Assembly: GCA_030549495.1 (NCBI GenBank)
Contig: JAUIRK010000061.1
Location: forward strand, 1 to 64,000
DNA: 64,000 bases
DNA from: Nectonema munidae
Lineage: Eukaryota; Nematomorpha; Nectonematoida; Nectonematidae
Reading direction: 5' to 3'
Numbering within the stretch: the stretch's first letter is position 1; each line of letters begins with the position of its first letter. A program made the translations under genes and the position numbers. The notes below the pieces were generated by a model. That model was not told the origin of the DNA. It saw only the letters and a list, made by a program, of their open reading frames with translations, and made no database searches. Of the stretch, positions 10,477 through 21,129 are shown one piece after another.

Positions 10477-12074
10477 TATACCGCAGCACTGAAACATGTT
10501 TCTACCAAGTATGTGGAAGGAAAGGCAGGATATAAAATTTTGATTTCTTGCCAAAGATTTGGGTATAAAAATCGCCTCTCTATCCAGAATTTTTCATATG
10601 CTGACAGAGTGAACAAAGCTTTTGCTTCAATATCATTTTGCCAGTCAATCATTTCTTCTTGAATTTTGTAATTAATTTGTTTGACATCACACTTGAAAGG
10701 ATCAAAACACCACTCAGGAACTTGAATAACAATTAAGTCTTTAAATCTTTGTTCCATTTGGGATTTTAATAAATTTATGTGATCCAAGTACACTTTTATA
10801 GCATCATTATCAATTTCCATTCCTTCTTTGGAAATAGAATTAAGATTAGGAAAGGGATGAAAAACACGACGGCATAAACTTGAAGCAAATATCTCAATAG
10901 TTCCTTTAGCCTTTATTAGATTTGAAGATTTTCCTTGAAGTTGGAGATTAACGTCATTCAATTTTCCAAAAATATCGGCCAGATAAGCAATATCGTTTTT
11001 AATTAAACTTATGTTGCCATATGTTTCCTTATCCTCATACAAAGATTTTGAAAAATCCTATCCTTAAGTGAGCTTGTCTTTATTTTATTAACTGCTTTTA
11101 TAACAATTTGTAAGTGTTCAAAAAGCCTTGGTGACATCATTTTGCCAACAAGATGTGGTCTATGAATCACACAGTGAATTGTTAAAATTTCTGGACAAAT
11201 TCTTTTTAAATGAGCTAAAAAACCTTTATATCGGCCAACCATTGACTGTGCGCCGTCTGTTGCACACGCTAAAATATTTTTCAATGGAATGCCTTTTTCA
11301 AGAAAAAAGTTTTCTACGACTTTAAAAATTGTTAACCCTTTGTATCACTAACCAAAGAGTTCACAAATAAAAATTCCTTTGTAAATTCTGAATTGTCATT
11401 GATGAATCTCACATATGCAAGCAAAATCGACTGATTGCTGATCATTGTAGATTCATCTACCTGTAAAACAAATTCTTTAAACTTTAACTGGTCCCATAAT
11501 GTAGTTTCTACATTTTTTGACATTTCATTAGTTCTTGCCAATACTGTGTTGTTACTCAAAGGAACAAATGAAAGTAAATTGTTATCACCTGAACCAATCA
11601 TTGTGCCAACAATTTCTTTGATACAAGGTAGTATCAAATTTTCCCCAATATTATGGGGTTTGCCTGTTTTTGCAATAAGTAGAGAAATTTTGTATGATGT
11701 CAAAAGTCCATTTTCAAGATTATTTGAATTTTTAAAATTCAAGCATTATTTTTATGTTTTTCTTTCAAGTTTTTGAAATACAGTCCATCTTTATTAACTT
11801 TGTCAGGATGAATTTTTTAGGCTTCATCGCTTCATTAGAAAATGTTTTACCACAAATTAAACATAGAGGTAACTTATCATTACTGGGACATTAAATGAAA
11901 CCAAACTTTAAATATTCTGAAGAATATTGACGAAGTTTTCTCTTTTCAGACATTCAAATTGTGAAACGTGAATTAAATTCTTAAATATCCAATTAAGCAT
12001 TGTAAAATTATTTGGTAAGATTGAGTAATTTTAGAATATAAATATATATTTAAAATCTTTTTTGTTTCTCATTT

Positions 12075-12468
12075 TGGGAATATTATGACTTATTGTATTT
12101 CAGAATATAAAATGCTTCCTAAGCAGTGGCGATTCTGGTTTTCAAAAGTGTATGGACATCACAGAGGCCAACTTTTCAATTTATAAAACTCATAATTTTC
12201 TAAGAATTAACAATCTCACTTGTTTCAATTATATTTATGCATTTGATGTGCTTTTTTTATTTAACTCAAATCTTCATCAAAATTATTTGAGGACTTTCTT
12301 GAAACTATATATTTTTTACACTTTATACTTATCATGTTTGATTGAATAAATTAGAAAAACAAAAATAATTATCGTAAAAATTTACTATTATCATTTATTT
12401 AATTTACACACTTGTACACATTTAAATAACTGTTTTTATATCCTCAAATACAATAAGTCATAATATTC
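12075..12468. repeat. Inverted repeat inside the hAT 5' region
   Basis: GAATATTATGACTTATTGTA at the left (around 12,078) recurs inverted as TACAATAAGTCATAATATTC around 12,449-12,471, enclosing ~370 bp. A hAT-like start CAGTGGCGATTCTGG lies just inside at 12,124. This could be a small MITE or two nested ones. No target duplication was established. Confidence 0.5.
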
Positions 12469-13625
12469 TCAAAAAGGAAAAAAGTTTTTTTGCTAACATA
12501 AAACGACTTCAAATATTTTTGATAATTTTTTACAAAATTTAGAGTTAAGAAAAAAGTAGAATGGAAGGCAATGGTATTACCCTCTCTCTCTTATAATCGG
12601 CACTGCTCTTTGAGCTTTACCATGCTAATATAATATATTTACATCTTTATAAGTATTTAAATTAATTGATCTTATTAAGTTCAAAAAGGGTCATACAACA
12701 TGATAGCACTTCTTTGAAGAAAATAAAATACAATATCAGTTACAGTAGAAAAACGGCATACTTGTACCCAAACAATTTTTAATGAAAAGCTTAATGAAAA
12801 ATTAACTAGAAATTAGGGAAATTCTAATTAGAAAATTTTGCGGTAAAACTATATGAAGAGATTTGTGAAATTAAAGTAGAAAGAGAGAAGGATAAATTTG
12901 GTTTCTAAATGGCATCAAAAAAGCAAGTTTCACTCGTTCTTCTCTGACGCCTATGGTGAGGTATTGCTGCCTCTTTGGAAACTTAACTTGCAGTCAATCA
13001 AAACGCACCATACAGCTTGTCTATACCCTTTGTACATCTTTATACAGAAAGAGAGATTCAATTTTATCATCACGCGTTAGTGTGGTAGATAAAAATATTC
13101 ACAGCTTTGCTAATCATTCAATTCCCTTTTCCTAATTATTATGAAAGCATGTGCCTATGTGTCATGGGCCTGTGCAAACCAGTTAGCGATGTCAAGCTCA
13201 TATATTTTTGTAAGAGTCCTACGTTTCTTCTAAAACAATATATCAAAGATACAATAAATTTTAAGAGACAAATTTCATCCAACGCCCCCCTCAGCGCCCT
13301 CTTGACATTAAACGCCCAATAAAAAAGTTATAACGCCCCCAGGGGGCGATGTCGCCCAGGTTGGGAACCCCTGTCATACATCATGAAATGAATCTTCACT
13401 TCCTGTCATTTTCGCTTTTTGAAAAAAATATGACTTACTAAAATTTTATATGATTTTTGTTGTAAATTATAAAAAATTTTGAGATTCAAATCTGAAGATT
13501 TAATTTTACGTTAACTAACACTAACAGTTTAATTAAGTATATTTTTTAATTTTTTTAAATTTGAGTTTTTGGAAAAATACTTTTTTGATTTTCTATTTTT
13601 TTTAAAATATCATAATATTAACAAC

Positions 13626-14330
13626 AGTGGCGGATCCAGAAATTTCTTATAGGGGGGGGAGGGCGAAATCTATTTAATTTTCTTTGCAATTTTGTTAAAT
13701 AAACACGACAGCTGTATTATGTCTTTTAGAATCACTATTTACCTATGTTTTCATATTTTTACCATCATTTTGCCATAAATAAATTTCAAAATTTAATTTT
13801 TTATACAAGTGGATTCATATCATATATGTTTTTCAAATCAATCAACAACTTGCGAAATAATACCAACCAAGAAAGGCAGAAAAATGGAATGGCGGTAAAA
13901 CTCCATTGGAGAGGCAGCTGGAATTTTAGTCTTTTTGTCATTCCTACTATCCTTGCAATACTCAAAGGCTCTTCCCCATACAATTTTTGAGCCTTTTCAA
14001 AAATTTTCTCAAACTCAGTTTCGTTGTTTCTCCATTCTTCGAGCTGCTGTTTTATGATTGCGACTTGTTTCATAGAAGAGAAAATATCATTCGAACTAGA
14101 TTGTAAAAAAGAGCTACCTTTTTGGTTAGATCATTACATCATTCATCGAAACCAGCCCAACAACAAACTCGGATTTAGTTAGAGAGTTGACTAAGCAATT
14201 AGCCTATGAAGAGGAAGAAGATTTATCCCTGATTATGTCAATGAAGTACATCAATCACTACAGAATACAAAAAGTATGCTGAGTGAATAGCCTGGTGTTT
14301 CTCCACCCAACGAGTTTGTCATGGAACTTT
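13626..14330 (-). pseudogene. hAT relic, C-terminal half of a DUF4371/ZMYM1-like transposase
   Basis: A hAT-type end CAGTGGCGGATCCAG with a following G-run lies at 13,626. Minus-strand frames then give ANCLVNSLTKSEFVVGLVSM (about 14,230-14,140), QQLEEWRNNETEFEKIFEKA (14,060-14,000) and PLSIARIVG (~13,960). These are the helical C-terminal part and the 'RI.GRQ..R' block of ZMYM1-like hAT proteins. Stops separate the pieces. A second G-run start at ~14,650 suggests another clipped copy. Confidence 0.7.
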
Positions 14331-14699
14331 GGGCTTGTATTTAGATGTCTTATCTGTTGATGCATTTACAGCAAAGCGATAGGGAAAGGGTTTATTCATC
14401 ATACCTGTCAACACCGCAGCACACTGAGTGCAACCATTGTCCAATTCGCCCGTTGAAAGACTATTGGTGAATCACTGTGTGATATTATTGATAATATATT
14501 ATCAACATTTTCACTACTCAAATTGGGTGTTTAGACAGAATAATGTTTCGACTTGTCATACAGTTGATATAAACGTAATCAACTACAAACAAGTATTGTT
14601 TTAGGAAAAATCAAAATTAGTAAGGGTAATTTTCGAAGCCATTTTTCATAGGAGGGGGGGGGGGGCTAGGCTTAATTTGTCTTTCCAATTAGATTTACA

Positions 14700-14990
14700 A
14701 ATAATTCTTAACATTCTCATCTCAGTTGTGTTTAGCATATTTTTCTCAACTTCTTTTAACGCCTAACTTGGACTGCTGTATACTAAACTAGTTCTAATAC
14801 AACTTTTATAAAGATAACCCGTTATGTTTAAAGAAAAAGTATTATCACATAGAACACTACTTAAAGATTTAAATTTCTTCCAAGCTAGTTTTATTCGGTG
14901 TTCTACTTACACTACCTATCTGATCTATAACTTCTCCCAAGTAACAAAATTGATTAATTTCTTATTACTAACTTTTCTTTACTAAGTTTA
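14700..14990 (-). pseudogene. LINE reverse transcriptase C-terminal scrap
   Basis: The minus-strand frame reads INQFCYLGEVIDQIGSVSRT, followed by broken frames resembling the 'SLK.K..LY...V...LLYG.E.W' region that follows the RT domain in many invertebrate LINEs. Several stops are present. It is too short to assign a clade. Confidence 0.55.
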
Positions 14991-15054
14991 ACTTTTTTAA
15001 AATCAAAACAACTAGTACACTTAAAATTTTTAACTTTTAAAAAACTACCTTTAA

Positions 15055-17060
15055 CCATATTAGTGCTGGGCTAAATTTGTTCGCTCAAGCGCTGGGGCGT
15101 AAGATGCCCCCTATTTTTCTCAGATATAAACAAGTTTTCATAAATATTTTTAATGTTTATATATTTCAATTATGCTGAATCCAGTAGTGATATCCATCTT
15201 TTTTTTTATCAAAATCAATAAAACCTTTCTAAAAATAGATATATATTTGACAGACCATCTCAAGAAAGAACTTTTTATTTAAATATTTATATAAAGTTTT
15301 TTACACATATATATCCATTTTCAAGTATGCTGAATTCAGTGAGGAAATTATTTTTTATGAAAATCAATCAAACCTGTCAAAAAATTGATTTATATATGAC
15401 AGCTCATCTCAAAAATAAACTTTTTATCTACACGCTGTGTTTACTGGTGATATTCCTTTTTTTAATAAAACCAATCAAACCGGTAAAAAATTTTAAATAT
15501 GACAGCCCATGTCAAAATTAAAATTTTTACTCTTACAAAAAGTTATTATACATATGTACCCATTTTTAAGTATGTTACGTACAATTTAATGGTGATGTTC
15601 ATTTTATAAAATCAATAAAACTTCAATCAATGTCAAATATATAAACTTCAAAATAAATTTTACTTGAAGTATTTTTCTGGTAATAGTTTTCTTAATTTAT
15701 TTTCACTCAAAATATTTCATTTGTCAGTAAATTAAGTATCTCGATAGGACCTACATCCTTTGGTTACAAATTCGTTATCGACTGGTAGTCTCTGCGTCAT
15801 ATCTTCTATACTTTACAGTATGTAATTTTGCTATTCATTCTATGATGATCCTAACTTGGCATCTCTTTTTTCATTATAAATTTATTTTCTGCAATCTGCG
15901 TTCAAAAAAACTTTTTTATGATTTATTTTGAAGAGATTTTTTCGCTCTCAACGCATTCTGGTTAAAGAATCTTTTTGATGATCTTAGGCTTCTTTATCAG
16001 TATCATGTATTTTATTATCAGGCCTGAATATTTGTCAACCAATGCCAGTTCAAAAGTTTTTTTTCTCATCAAATCATTGGTGATGTTCATTGTTCAATTA
16101 CAAAAAGTTGTCCACCTTTTTCATCTAAGAGACTCTCTCTTTAATGCAAAAGGAAAAAGGTGGACAAATTCAATTTAAATTTATAATTATCTTTCTTAGC
16201 ACATCGGAACATGATAGATCTTCCATTAAGTGAAGATACATTTTTTTATTATTTCTCTTAATCACACGTTCCATTCTCAACTAGTTTTCAGGTTGCATTC
16301 TTCTCTCATACTAATCTTCAAAATATTTTATAATACGTTTATTTTTTAAATAAATATTTCATATTCAAAATTATTGAAGATAGTATCATAAGTCAAAATA
16401 TACAAAAAATATTTTTACTATATAACTAATATATAACCATTTTTTGAAAAATTTTTACACAACTGATTCAATAGCCCCTTCCAGATATTTTTTAATCGTA
16501 TTAGTCAAAATGGAGTACAGAAATAAAATAAGCATTGTCGATTTGGTATAAAAACAGATATTTTATTTGAAGGAGATATTTAATTTTTTTAAAAATATTT
16601 TTGAAGACAGTATCTAGAAGTAAACCGCAAATCTAATTGAAGCTTTCAGATATTTTAAAACAATAAATACAAAGGCTGAATCCAAAAATAAAATCACTAT
16701 CTTCCATTTAATATAAAAACAGATATTTTATTTGAATTTCAAAAATATTTTTGTAAACATTAGACGTAAATCGAGCATTTAATTGGCACTTTCAGACATT
16801 TTAAAACCTCTAAATGCAAAAACTGAGTCCAGAAATGAAGCTAAAATGGTTGATTTGGTATAAAATATATATTTCATCTAAAATTAGAGAGAATATTTGT
16901 AGAGATAGTTTCATACGTATACCACAAATTTGATTAACACTGACTATTTTAAAAACTCTAAATGGAAAACTGATGTCAGAAATAAAACTAACATGGTTGA
17001 TTTGGTATAAAAACATCTACTTCATGTAAAATTAGAAAGAATATTTTTGAAGATCGTGAG
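15055..17060. mobile_element. Satellite-bearing TTAA element, copy 2 (inverted, truncated)
   Basis: It starts with TTAA (15,051-15,054) and CCATATTAGTGCTGGGC, then runs in the opposite direction to copy 1. A short version of array B comes first (about 15,170-15,640, 3-4 units), then the core (15,660-16,470), then a few units of array A (16,480-17,050). The far inverted repeat is missing because LINE sequence begins at ~17,061. The arrays are much shorter than in copy 1, so unit number varies between copies while the order is kept. Confidence 0.8.
15975..16178 (+). CDS. Small ORF (67 aa) in element copy 2
   Basis: The frame starts MMILGFFISIM and ends LFNAKGKRWTNSI. It is collinear with the frames at 5,286-5,489 and 50,757-50,960, with the same length and the same last residues. 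It shows more substitutions than those two. Function unknown. Confidence 0.3.
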   Translation: MMILGFFISIMYFIIRPEYLSTNASSKVFFLIKSLVMFIVQLQKVVHLFHLRDSLFNAKGKRWTNSI

Positions 17061-20000
17061 ATTTGCATCTTGAAATTAAGCAAAATAATACAATCTCCTA
17101 GACTGTCAAATAGCATCCAGTTTGTTTTTAAAGTCATTCAACGTAGTAGAATTCACAACTTCACTGGGCAAAGAATTCCAATCTTCAAAAGCTCTTTGTG
17201 TTAGAAATGTTTGGCGATACTTGTTCTGGAAACTTTCAGCTTTAAATATGAAGCAATTCGATCTAGAAATTCTTGTTGAAAAGTCAGGCAGGACATCTTC
17301 TTTTATTATCATATTTTTCTTTACAATGTTAAAAATAGTAATCATTTCTTTTCTCTTTATTCTATAATTTAAATGAAGGTAAGTTCAAAACTTTCATTCT
17401 TTCGGAATAAGGAAAATTTCTCATACCATGTAAACTTTTTGTAAAGTTTTTTTGAACTTTTTCAATTTTCTTGACATTACTCGCAGAGCTATAGAATTGG
17501 TCTTACCAAGGACATGAAAAGGTGTACAGCAATTTCAGTGTTTGATATTACAAAAGTATTTTTCAACATATGTATCATTGAGTATGCCTTTTTTACAACT
17601 TTTGAAACATAGAGATTAATATTTAGCTTTGAGTCGATTATTAAACCCAAATCATTTTGTTCATGAACTTTAGACAAAGTCACACCACCTAAAAAGAATT
17701 AATCAGAATTTGGTTTTCCAATTTGAAGATGCTGACACTTGGATAAGTTGAAGCTCAAGTCCCATTTCAAATACCATTCATATAAACAATATAAATCGTT
17801 CTGTAACGATGCATTTGAATTTTTCCGAGTAGTTAAACAACTTGATGTCATCAGCAAAAATTTTACATATGAACTCAAGTCGAAGGTAACGTCGTTGATG
17901 AAAATTGTAAAAAACAATGGTCCTATCACAGAACCCTGTGGTATTCCACTGATAATTTGACAACTGTTTGATGTTATTCCATTTAAACGGACTACGTGTT
18001 TTCTATTAAAAATATAATCTTTGGGCCAAGATAAAAGCTTGCCATCAATTCCAAAAGATTTTAACTTTAGAACAAGCCTATTATGAGGAACCCTATCAAA
18101 AGCTTTTTGGAAATCCAAGTAAAGAACGTTAATCATTCATTGTTAAGGTTACCTCATTTGAAAATTCGATGAGGTTGGATATTGTCGACATTTTCGGGAG
18201 AAAGCCATGCTGATGGGGAGATAAGAGATTATTATTCACTATATGATAAAAAATTTTGTCTTTAATAATGGATTCAAAAATTTTAAACACTACTGAATTC
18301 ACACAGATAGGTCTGTAGTTGGATCATTGTTTTCTATCACCCTTTTTAAAAACGGGAGTTATGCTACTTATTTTCCAATCACCAATTAGTTTAGATACTT
18401 CCAAAGATTTATTAAATAAAATTGTCAAGGGTTCTTTCAGAACATTAGCTAACTTTTTTAGAAAAAAAGAAGAAATTTCATCAAGTCCTATAGATTTTGA
18501 TGTGTCTAACTTGATAAACTTATCAAAGACTTCATTCTCTGAAATAATTAATGTTTCTATTGTTTTAATATTGAATCTTTTCAAATGTTTAATTGGTACT
18601 TCACTTTCTACTTTGTAAATCGAAGCGAAATATTGATTGAAAGCTTCGGGTAAAAATTCCTTTTCTATAATATTGCCGCCATATTCATCAACTATTGTTT
18701 GAAGGTCCATTGGTCTCTTTATTTTTTATTAATATAACTCCAGGTAATTTTGCGTTTACTTTTATAATTTTTTAAAATATCACGCTCATACTTAATTCTA
18801 AGTTCTTGGGTGAGTTTCCTTATTTGATTAGATATTTTCATGCCTTCTTCCTTATAACTTATTTTACCAAACTTTTTAAAGAGAGAAAACATTTTCAGCA
18901 TTTTTTTAAACAACAAAATAGATTTATGGTTCATACACGGTTTAAAGTGAGTCTTAGAATGGGATAACGGAACATGAGTAGTTATTTGCTCTTTGATTAC
19001 TTCTTTTAACTTAGAGTAAAAACTCTCCAAACTTGTGCCTGCTAGTTCACCCCAATTAATTTCCTAGCCTATTGATGAAAAATTGGCTGCTTGATACTTG
19101 TACATCAGAACTTTCTTCTTTCTCCCATTTTTCATGTTGTAGCTTATGCAGTAGTGATCACTCTTATACAAATTTGGTAGTATTTCTAGATCATAAACAA
19201 AGTTTTCATCGTTTGTAATTAATAAATCAAGTAAGCTCTCCTTACCGCTTGAAGAGACTCTGGTGTTTCTCTTTATTAGTTGAATCAAAAAGTTTTCATT
19301 CAAAAAGTTTACAAAAATCTGTTCAGAGTTATCATGTTCTACACTATACATGTACTCCAATCAATATTTGGATAATTAAAATCTCCCATCACTATGAAAT
19401 TAGCATTTTGAACGTTTCTAACAATATTAGACATTTCATTAATTATTTCCATTGTGCTTTCATGAATGTCTGAAGAAGGGCTTCTATATATACAACTCAA
19501 ATACACTAAGTGTTTATCATACTATATTATGACACTTAAACTCTCTATATGTTGTAGTTCATTAGTAGAAATCTGATGAATCGAATGTAAATTGTTTCTA
19601 AAATAACAAAGTATACCTCTCTTTTCTCTGAAACATAAATTACCATCATCATCCAAACTTAAATTATGAAACAAAGAATACCCTTCAATGATATAACTAT
19701 TTATGGCAAACCTATTCATAGAAGACTTTTTCGACAAAAACTTAGTGATAAATATTACATCATAAGAGTGCAAAGGATCATTAAATTAAGCTCACACAAT
19801 TTCTTGAATAGTTGGTTCGCATTTGTGTAAAGAACTTTCAGAGAACTGGTTTTGGGTGTATCAATGTAAACTGGAGGTTCACCAGATACACTAAACTTGT
19901 TTTGGGAAAAACTTCTTTTTTATACTCATGCCAACAACAGGATCACCTCTGACTACATAGTAAACAGAATTATTACCCTCAAGTCAAGTCTTCATCAGAT

Positions 20001-20132
20001 CTATTTCCTTCATTTTTGCTTTTCGCCAGTTTACAAAGTTCTTTTAACTTGTCTCTTTCTTCAGGATTCAAATCATTGGATACAAAAATGTTTTTATAGT
20101 CAGAAGATATATAATATCTGTTCATATTTTTC
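17061..20132 (-). mobile_element. Non-LTR retrotransposon (CR1/jockey-like LINE), 5'-truncated and decayed
   Basis: Read right to left. A lysine-rich leader (NIFVSNDLNPEE, KDKLKELCKLAKSKNE near 20,090-20,030) precedes an AP endonuclease starting SLKVLYTNANQLFKK (~19,850). Endonuclease frames follow at 19,773-19,522 and 19,360-19,064 (SLLDLLITND, KSDHYCISY). A linker lies at 19,030-18,719. The reverse transcriptase follows: ISSITPVFKKGDRK (18,324), VLYLDFQKAFDRVPHNRL (~18,120), ISGIPQGSVIGPLFF (~17,940) and the catalytic FADDIKLF (~17,850). A C-terminal domain ends at 17,106. Frames are broken many times. Clade is judged from motif style only. Confidence 0.88.
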
Positions 20133-20472
20133 TACCTCATACGATGTTAAAAAAGTTATTACCTATATTTTGCAATTTGCACGATTTTAAATAATATATT
20201 TGTCAAATAATCAAAATAAAATTCTGCAATCTAAGAATCCAAAAATGTTCAAATCAAAAAATATTTATTCTTTTTAAATATATCGTTGGATCCCCTTACT
20301 TTTAGAATAGAAAGATAAAACTAGTCTCTAATAATTTTTATCAAATTATGCATAAAATCTAAAAGTAAGGGGAGCCAACGATATATTAAAAAAGAATAAA
20401 TATTTTTTGATTTGAACATTTTTCGATTCTTTGATTGCAGAATTTTATTTTGATTATTAAAGTTAACTTAGA
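20133..20472. repeat. Palindromic MITE (conserved-loop family)
   Basis: The left arm from CTACCTCATACGATGTTA through TTTATTCTTTTTAAATATAT and CCCCTTACTTTTAG is mirrored in the right arm (AAAGTAAGGGGAGCCAACGA onward to 20,470). A loop of ~55 bp separates them. The same arms and loop occur at 36,980-37,560, where the loop is in the opposite orientation. Arms are ~140 bp here. It sits between a LINE 5' end and an RT scrap, probably inserted into retrotransposon sequence. Confidence 0.8.
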
Positions 20473-20605
20473 AAGATAACTTGAAACCCAGTCATGCACT
20501 TTAGATCTGACATCATATCTATATAATTTATACAACAATAAGGAATGGTTGATATTATCAAAAGCTTTGGAAAAGTCTAAGAATATGAATACGGAAAAAA
20601 GGGAC
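20473..20605 (-). pseudogene. Reverse transcriptase scrap of a second LINE
   Basis: The minus-strand frame reads VFIFLDFSKAFDNINHSLLL followed by YKLYRYDVRSKVHDWVSSYL. This is the RT block '(L)DFSKAFD.V.H..LL.KL...G....W..SYL'. It differs from the LINE at 17-20 kb (LYLDFQKAFDRVPHNRL), so it is a distinct family. Only ~43 codons remain. Confidence 0.75.
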
Positions 20606-20780
20606 TGTAGAAGGAGTTATAAAGAAGGCTATTCAGTGGATGTATTTTTAAAAAGGAAAATTGTCTATTATAATTAGCAAAATATAAAATTAAAATAATT
20701 AATATCAGATTCCAGACTCCATTCGGTTATTTTTTTTATCAAAGTTGTTGAATAAAACAGACAACAGGAAACAACTATAG

Positions 20781-21003
20781 AAAGTAAAAAATAGAAGAAT
20801 GAAAAATCGCTTTTGCCCCTTACCTAAGCGAAAAAGCACTTTTAACCAAAAAAGGTTTCTAATTTAGAATTTTAATTTTCCGTTCCAATTTTTTTAAGTC
20901 ATAGTGCATCCTCATTTTTATACACCAATTTATAGCAAGTAATGTTTGCTTATGTAAGGAGGCAAAAACCATTTTTCATTCTTCTATTTTTTACTTTTTT
21001 TAT
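20781..21003. repeat. MITE with ~50-bp inverted ends
   Basis: AAAAAATAGAAGAATGAAAA...CTTTTGCCCCTTACCTAAGC at the left is matched inverted by GCTTATGTAAGGAGGCAAAA...TTCATTCTTCTATTTTTTAC at the right. One end of the same family appears at 59,018-59,080. It lies immediately upstream of the first exon seen of the 21-24 kb gene. Confidence 0.75.
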
Positions 21004-21129
21004 TTTTTTATTTATTTTCACTTTTTCAAACGAAATTTCTAACTTTCTAATGCTCCATACCAAAATCGGAAATCTTATTTTATAATTGAAAGTTACTTTC
21101 TTGCTGATGATTTCTTTTGCATAATTTAG

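Larger units (their letters stand above)
8451..11953 (-). pseudogene. hAT transposase, BED-type, interrupted by a pogo element
   Basis: The start is taken at 11,953 (MSEKRKLRQYSSEYLKFGF). A decayed BED finger follows (PLCLICGKTFSNEAMKPKK). The blocks ASYK.SLLIAKTGKPHNIGE, FVPLSNNTVLARTNEMSKNV and FKEFVLQVDEST (11,742-11,332) mark the SCAND3/ZBED5 branch. The next frames give ILACATDGAQSMVGRYKGF, CVIHRPHLVGK and the C-terminal dimerisation block ending AFPSTYLVETCFSAAV. There the pogo element (8,580-10,476) is inserted. The last ~40 codons resume left of it (NKLKIDETGDLRLKLTN) and end GSH at the stop at 8,451. There are several internal frame changes besides the insertion, so no functional enzyme is made. 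Confidence 0.9.
8256..13373 (-). mobile_element. hAT transposon (BED/SCAND3-ZBED5-like) with 8-bp target duplication
   Basis: The left end is CAGTTGTTCCCAACC and the right end is GGTTGGGAACCCCTG, imperfect inverted repeats of the classic hAT 'CAGGGGTTCCCAACC' type. The flanking octamers are identical: TCATACAT at 8,248-8,255 and 13,374-13,381. Total length is 5,118 bp, of which 1,897 bp is a later pogo-like insertion. The transposase reads right to left. The 1.4 kb upstream of the gene (11,954-13,373) is non-coding and presumably held the promoter. It also contains a separate inverted repeat (12,075-12,468). The matching target duplication makes these boundaries firm. Confidence 0.92.

Noticed and set aside
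17061-20132. LTR retrotransposon
   Set aside because: The endonuclease-RT order, absence of integrase and protease, and absence of long terminal repeats indicate a non-LTR element.
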